Origin: Lachnospiraceae bacterium UBA4348
Lineage (GTDB): Bacteria; Bacillota; Clostridia; Lachnospirales; Lachnospiraceae
DNA length: 17,359 nucleotides
Assembly: GCA_002394165.1 (NCBI GenBank)
Contig: DGTA01000136.1
Location: 32,226 to 49,584, forward strand
Direction of reading: 5' to 3'
Made by a program: the position numbers and the translations under genes. Shown here in pieces: positions 14,878 through 17,359 of this stretch. Within the stretch, counting starts at the first letter, position 1; each line of letters starts with the position of its first letter. Under the pieces are notes generated by a model, which saw only the letters and a program-made list of their open reading frames with translations, did not search any database and had not been told where the DNA came from.

Positions 14878-17208
14878 TCAAAGAGGCCTTTCTTCGGTCG
14901 CGATCTTTCGTTCTATCTGTTCGCGCACACTGATCTTTTCCGCTGTCTGATCCGGCACTGTGTTTTTCCTTTTTCCGGCTGTCCTGTTTTTGTTCTTCTT
15001 TGGTGCAGCCGTCTGGTTCTGGGAGCGTTTGCATCGGAAAACGCTGATTCCCAGCGGCGGCACAGTGATCTCGATCATATCCGGACGCATATCACATTCC
15101 TGGGCCCGGGAAGTCTTCGCTCTCGCGTTCACGGCTCCACTTCCGCCGTAGCGTACATCGTCGCTGTTGAAGATCTCTTTGTAGGTTCCCCTGAACGGAA
15201 CGCCGATCCGGTAATTTTCGTAGGTCAGCGCGGAGAAGTTGCACACCGCCAAAAGCGTCTCGTCCGGATCGTCTGTCTTGCGCAGGAAGACCAGTATATT
15301 CTCGTTTGCCGAGATACTGTTGATCCATTCAAAACCGCTGACATAATAATCGTCAATCCACAGAGCCGGCGAACTATTGTAGAGTGAGATCAGATCCTTC
15401 AGGAAGGCGCTCATCTGCGGTCTCTGGACCATTTCTTCTCCGGGCGTGATCTCCCAGGGTTTTTCATCCGCATGCTCGATATCCTTGAGAAGGAGCTTTT
15501 TCCCGGGGTGAAGGATGATATATCCTAAAAGGGCCCGGATATTCGCCAGTTTATTCTCAGCTCTCCCCGGCATCTGCGAGTAGAGCGGGCCGGAGGAGGC
15601 ATCGGTATCCGACGAGGTGAGCGTCAGCATGAAATTCTCGCTGTAGTGATACACCATGCTGAAGACCAGTTCGCCGTGAGAGCCGCCCCTGAAGAGCGGA
15701 TCGAGCTGCATGTAGCTTAAAACGTCGCTGTTGAAGCCGCTGTTCCATTTATAGTCAAAGCCCAGACAGTCATCACTCGCTTTTCCTGTCACTTTCGGCC
15801 ATGCAGAATTCTCAGAGGCGATCAGGACCGCTCCGGGGCAGGCTGCGTGAAGATCCCGGCTCAGGGCGCGCAGAAAATCGACGGCCTCCAGGTTCTCGTT
15901 GCCGCCGTACATATTGGCGACCCAGCCGCCGTCCCCGCGGTCGTAGTCAAGGTAGAGCATGGCGCTTACGCGGTCGAGCATCAGGGCGTCCGCGTGATAG
16001 CAGCGGCACCAGTAAATGGCATTGGAGATCAGGAAATTCCTTACCTGGTTTCTACCGTAGTTGAATATTCTTGTCCCTAGCTTGGGATTGATGCCCTGGC
16101 GGGGATCCTGGTGTTCAAAAAGGCAGGTGCCGTCAAATCCGCACAGTCCCGAAACATCGGACGCAAAGTGAGCGGGGGCCCACTCGAGAATGACACCGAT
16201 ACCGTTTTTGTGCAGATAATTGATCATCCAGGCCAGATCGGCTCCGGTCCCGTACCGGGAAGTCGGGGCATAGAAGCCAAGGGTCTGGTATCCCCTGCAC
16301 TCATCATGAAGATATTCCATCACAGGCATCAGCTGGACATGGGTATAGCCGGTGTCCTTTACATACCCGGCGATCATGGGAGCCAGCTCCCGGTAATTAT
16401 AGAATTCCCTTCCGTCATCCGGCTTCGGGAAGGCGGAAAGATGGATCTGGCAGGCGATCAGGGGAGACCTGGTCGATTCGGCGGCTGCCCTGTTCTCCAT
16501 CCACTCCTCATCGTCCCAATCGAAGCTGACCCCGTCTGTGACGATGCTGGCGGTTCCCGGCCTCATCTCGTTGCGGAAAGAGAACGGGTCTGCTTTCAGG
16601 AAAGTCAGGCCGTTTCTGGCTTTGATCTCATACTTGTAAAGAGAACCCTCCTTCAAGCCCGGGATAAACAGTTCGAAAACGCCGTATTGGGGATGTCTCT
16701 TCATCGGAAGGCGCCTTCCGTCCCAGAGGTTGAAATCGCCAACCAGCGAAACGCGCATCGCATCCGGGGCCCAGACGGCAAAATGGATTCCCTCCGTCCC
16801 GTCCACGCTGATGCGGTGGGCTCCGAGCCAGCGCCATATATCCTGACAGACGCCTGCTTCCCACTGCTGAAGCACCTTCACCGGGATCTGAGGCTCAAAG
16901 CGGTAGGGATCCGTGATCACCTTCACCGACCCGTCGTCAAATGTGACGCGAAGCTGATAGACGGGAATCGTCTTATCAGGAAGCAGGGCGGCAAAAAATC
17001 CCACCTCATCCTCCTGCTCCATCAGATACGTCTCATTGCGGCGCTTATCGAGCACTTCCACCCTGACCGCGGTCGGCATAAAGGTCTGGATCAGGACTCC
17101 CTCTTTTGTCACATGAGCTCCCAGGAGATCATGCGGATTATCCTCTTCCGAGTAGACCAGTCCTTCGATCCTGGCCCAGTCCATCATTTCATACAGTTTT
17201 TCATTCAT
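14878..17208 (-). CDS. glgB: GlgB-like 1,4-alpha-glucan branching enzyme homologue, probably catalytically inactive
   Basis: 776 residues from the chosen start. An N-terminal branching-enzyme module (about 20-110, NPHDLLGAHVT) is followed by a CBM48-like module (about 140-190, HFAVWAPDAMRVSLVGDFNLW), a GH13 subfamily 9 barrel (about 250-600) and an all-beta C-terminus ending near VPPLGISVFR. Against Escherichia coli GlgB the barrel aligns without gaps at a constant offset of 7. Y300 and nucleophile D405 are kept (Y307, D412). D335 becomes E342, R403 becomes M410, general acid E458 becomes S465, and H525/D526 become S532/S533. The reading frame is intact, so this is a pseudoenzyme, not a pseudogene. 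A basic tail of about 52 residues follows the normal end. The frame opens at 17256, but 17208 has GGAGG 8 nt upstream. First gene of an operon with NUDIX and helicase genes. Confidence 0.9.
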   Translation of the reverse strand: MNEKLYEMMDWARIEGLVYSEEDNPHDLLGAHVTKEGVLIQTFMPTAVRVEVLDKRRNETYLMEQEDEVGFFAALLPDKTIPVYQLRVTFDDGSVKVITDPYRFEPQIPVKVLQQWEAGVCQDIWRWLGAHRISVDGTEGIHFAVWAPDAMRVSLVGDFNLWDGRRLPMKRHPQYGVFELFIPGLKEGSLYKYEIKARNGLTFLKADPFSFRNEMRPGTASIVTDGVSFDWDDEEWMENRAAAESTRSPLIACQIHLSAFPKPDDGREFYNYRELAPMIAGYVKDTGYTHVQLMPVMEYLHDECRGYQTLGFYAPTSRYGTGADLAWMINYLHKNGIGVILEWAPAHFASDVSGLCGFDGTCLFEHQDPRQGINPKLGTRIFNYGRNQVRNFLISNAIYWCRCYHADALMLDRVSAMLYLDYDRGDGGWVANMYGGNENLEAVDFLRALSRDLHAACPGAVLIASENSAWPKVTGKASDDCLGFDYKWNSGFNSDVLSYMQLDPLFRGGSHGELVFSMVYHYSENFMLTLTSSDTDASSGPLYSQMPGRAENKLANIRALLGYIILHPGKKLLLKDIEHADEKPWEITPGEEMVQRPQMSAFLKDLISLYNSSPALWIDDYYVSGFEWINSISANENILVFLRKTDDPDETLLAVCNFSALTYENYRIGVPFRGTYKEIFNSDDVRYGGSGAVNARAKTSRAQECDMRPDMIEITVPPLGISVFRCKRSQNQTAAPKKNKNRTAGKRKNTVPDQTAEKISVREQIERKIATEERPL

Positions 17209-17237
17209 CTTTATGCCCTCCAGGTCCATGAGAATCC

Positions 17238-17277
17238 AAAAACGGGAAAATGTCATTTAAGTTTAACATTTTCCCGT
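17238..17277 (-). promoter_or_regulatory. 12-bp inverted repeat upstream of the GlgB-like gene (terminator, attenuator or operator)
   Basis: Minus strand ACGGGAAAATGT (17266-17277), 12-nt spacer, ACATTTTCCCGT (17242-17253), followed by TTTT: a perfect 12-bp stem with a U-run about 30 nt before the start codon. It could terminate the upstream transcript or attenuate this one. A weak extended -10 (TG-T-TAAACT) lies at the start of the spacer, with TTGTTT 17 nt before it, so it might instead be an operator around a promoter. Confidence 0.6.
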
Positions 17278-17309
17278 CTGAAAAACAACACACCAGCAGA
17301 TCACTGGCC

Positions 17310-17359
17310 TATATCATGCAGAAAAAGACCGCTTCGAAGCTTCGGCTCGAACCAGGTGG
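17310..17359 (-). other. Palindrome-rich end of window, possible terminator of an upstream gene
   Basis: The minus strand reads GAGCCGAAGCTTCGAAGCGG and then TCTTTTTCT. It contains overlapping palindromes CGAAGCTTCG and GCTTCGAAGC followed by a T-rich run. This could be the end of an intrinsic terminator whose gene lies beyond the window. The sequence is cut at 17359 and no coding region can be supported here. Confidence 0.3.

Noticed and set aside
14878..17208. Calling the GlgB-like gene a pseudogene
   Set aside because: The frame is open over its full length, the fold is complete and the start has a good ribosome binding site; only active-site residues have changed.
17335..17359. tRNA-like GGTTCGAGCC (T-arm motif) on the minus strand
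   Set aside because: The flanking bases do not form a 5-bp T stem and no acceptor stem or CCA end follows.
1..17359. CRISPR arrays, insertion sequences, prophage genes or attachment sites
   Set aside because: No spaced direct repeats, transposase-like proteins or flanking duplications were seen on either strand.

Overview
The window looks like a chromosomal segment of a Gram-positive anaerobe of the class Clostridia, most likely the family Lachnospiraceae. This is inferred from gene content, not from a database match. The clues are an L27 with a Prp-cleaved N-terminal extension, the radical SAM / DUF2344 / RNase G / rplU / prp / rpmA gene order, strong GGAGG-type ribosome binding sites, a SUV3-like helicase with a C-terminal zinc ribbon, and a giant Cna-B surface protein with Glu/Thr/Ser/Pro-rich spacers. 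Base composition is moderately GC-rich. Every gene I can support lies on the minus strand, so transcription runs from high to low coordinates.

Right-hand block (17359 to 12354): a GlgB-like protein, a NUDIX hydrolase and a SUV3-like RNA helicase form a tight operon that ends at a strong intrinsic terminator. The GlgB-like protein keeps the branching-enzyme fold and aligns without gaps through the catalytic barrel. However, it has lost the general acid, the third catalytic Asp, the invariant His beside it and the invariant Arg before the nucleophile. It is probably a pseudoenzyme. An intact 12-bp inverted repeat sits just upstream of it.

Middle block (12353 to 5628): one gene of 2145 codons encodes a secreted, probably wall-anchored stalk or adhesin. 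It has a signal peptide, acidic 12-residue repeats, an unrecognised N-terminal region, an InlB-type repeat, about ten Cna-B/SpaA-like domains and a non-LPXTG sorting signal. It has its own promoter, with a 7-5-7 palindrome between the -35 and -10 boxes. The leader of about 200 nt contains several hairpins and a boxA-like sequence resembling that of Firmicute rRNA operons. A strong intrinsic terminator follows the gene.

Left-hand block (5627 to 1): a B12-binding-type radical SAM protein, its DUF2344 partner, RNase G/E and an LCP (LytR-CpsA-Psr) cell-wall ligase overlap or abut in a translationally coupled operon. A near-perfect sigma-A promoter sits 9 nt after the LCP stop codon and drives an L21 leader, rplU, prp and rpmA, the last cut by the window edge. 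Prp removes the N-terminal extension of L27, so the protease and its substrate are made together. No tRNA, rRNA, CRISPR array, transposon or phage gene was seen.
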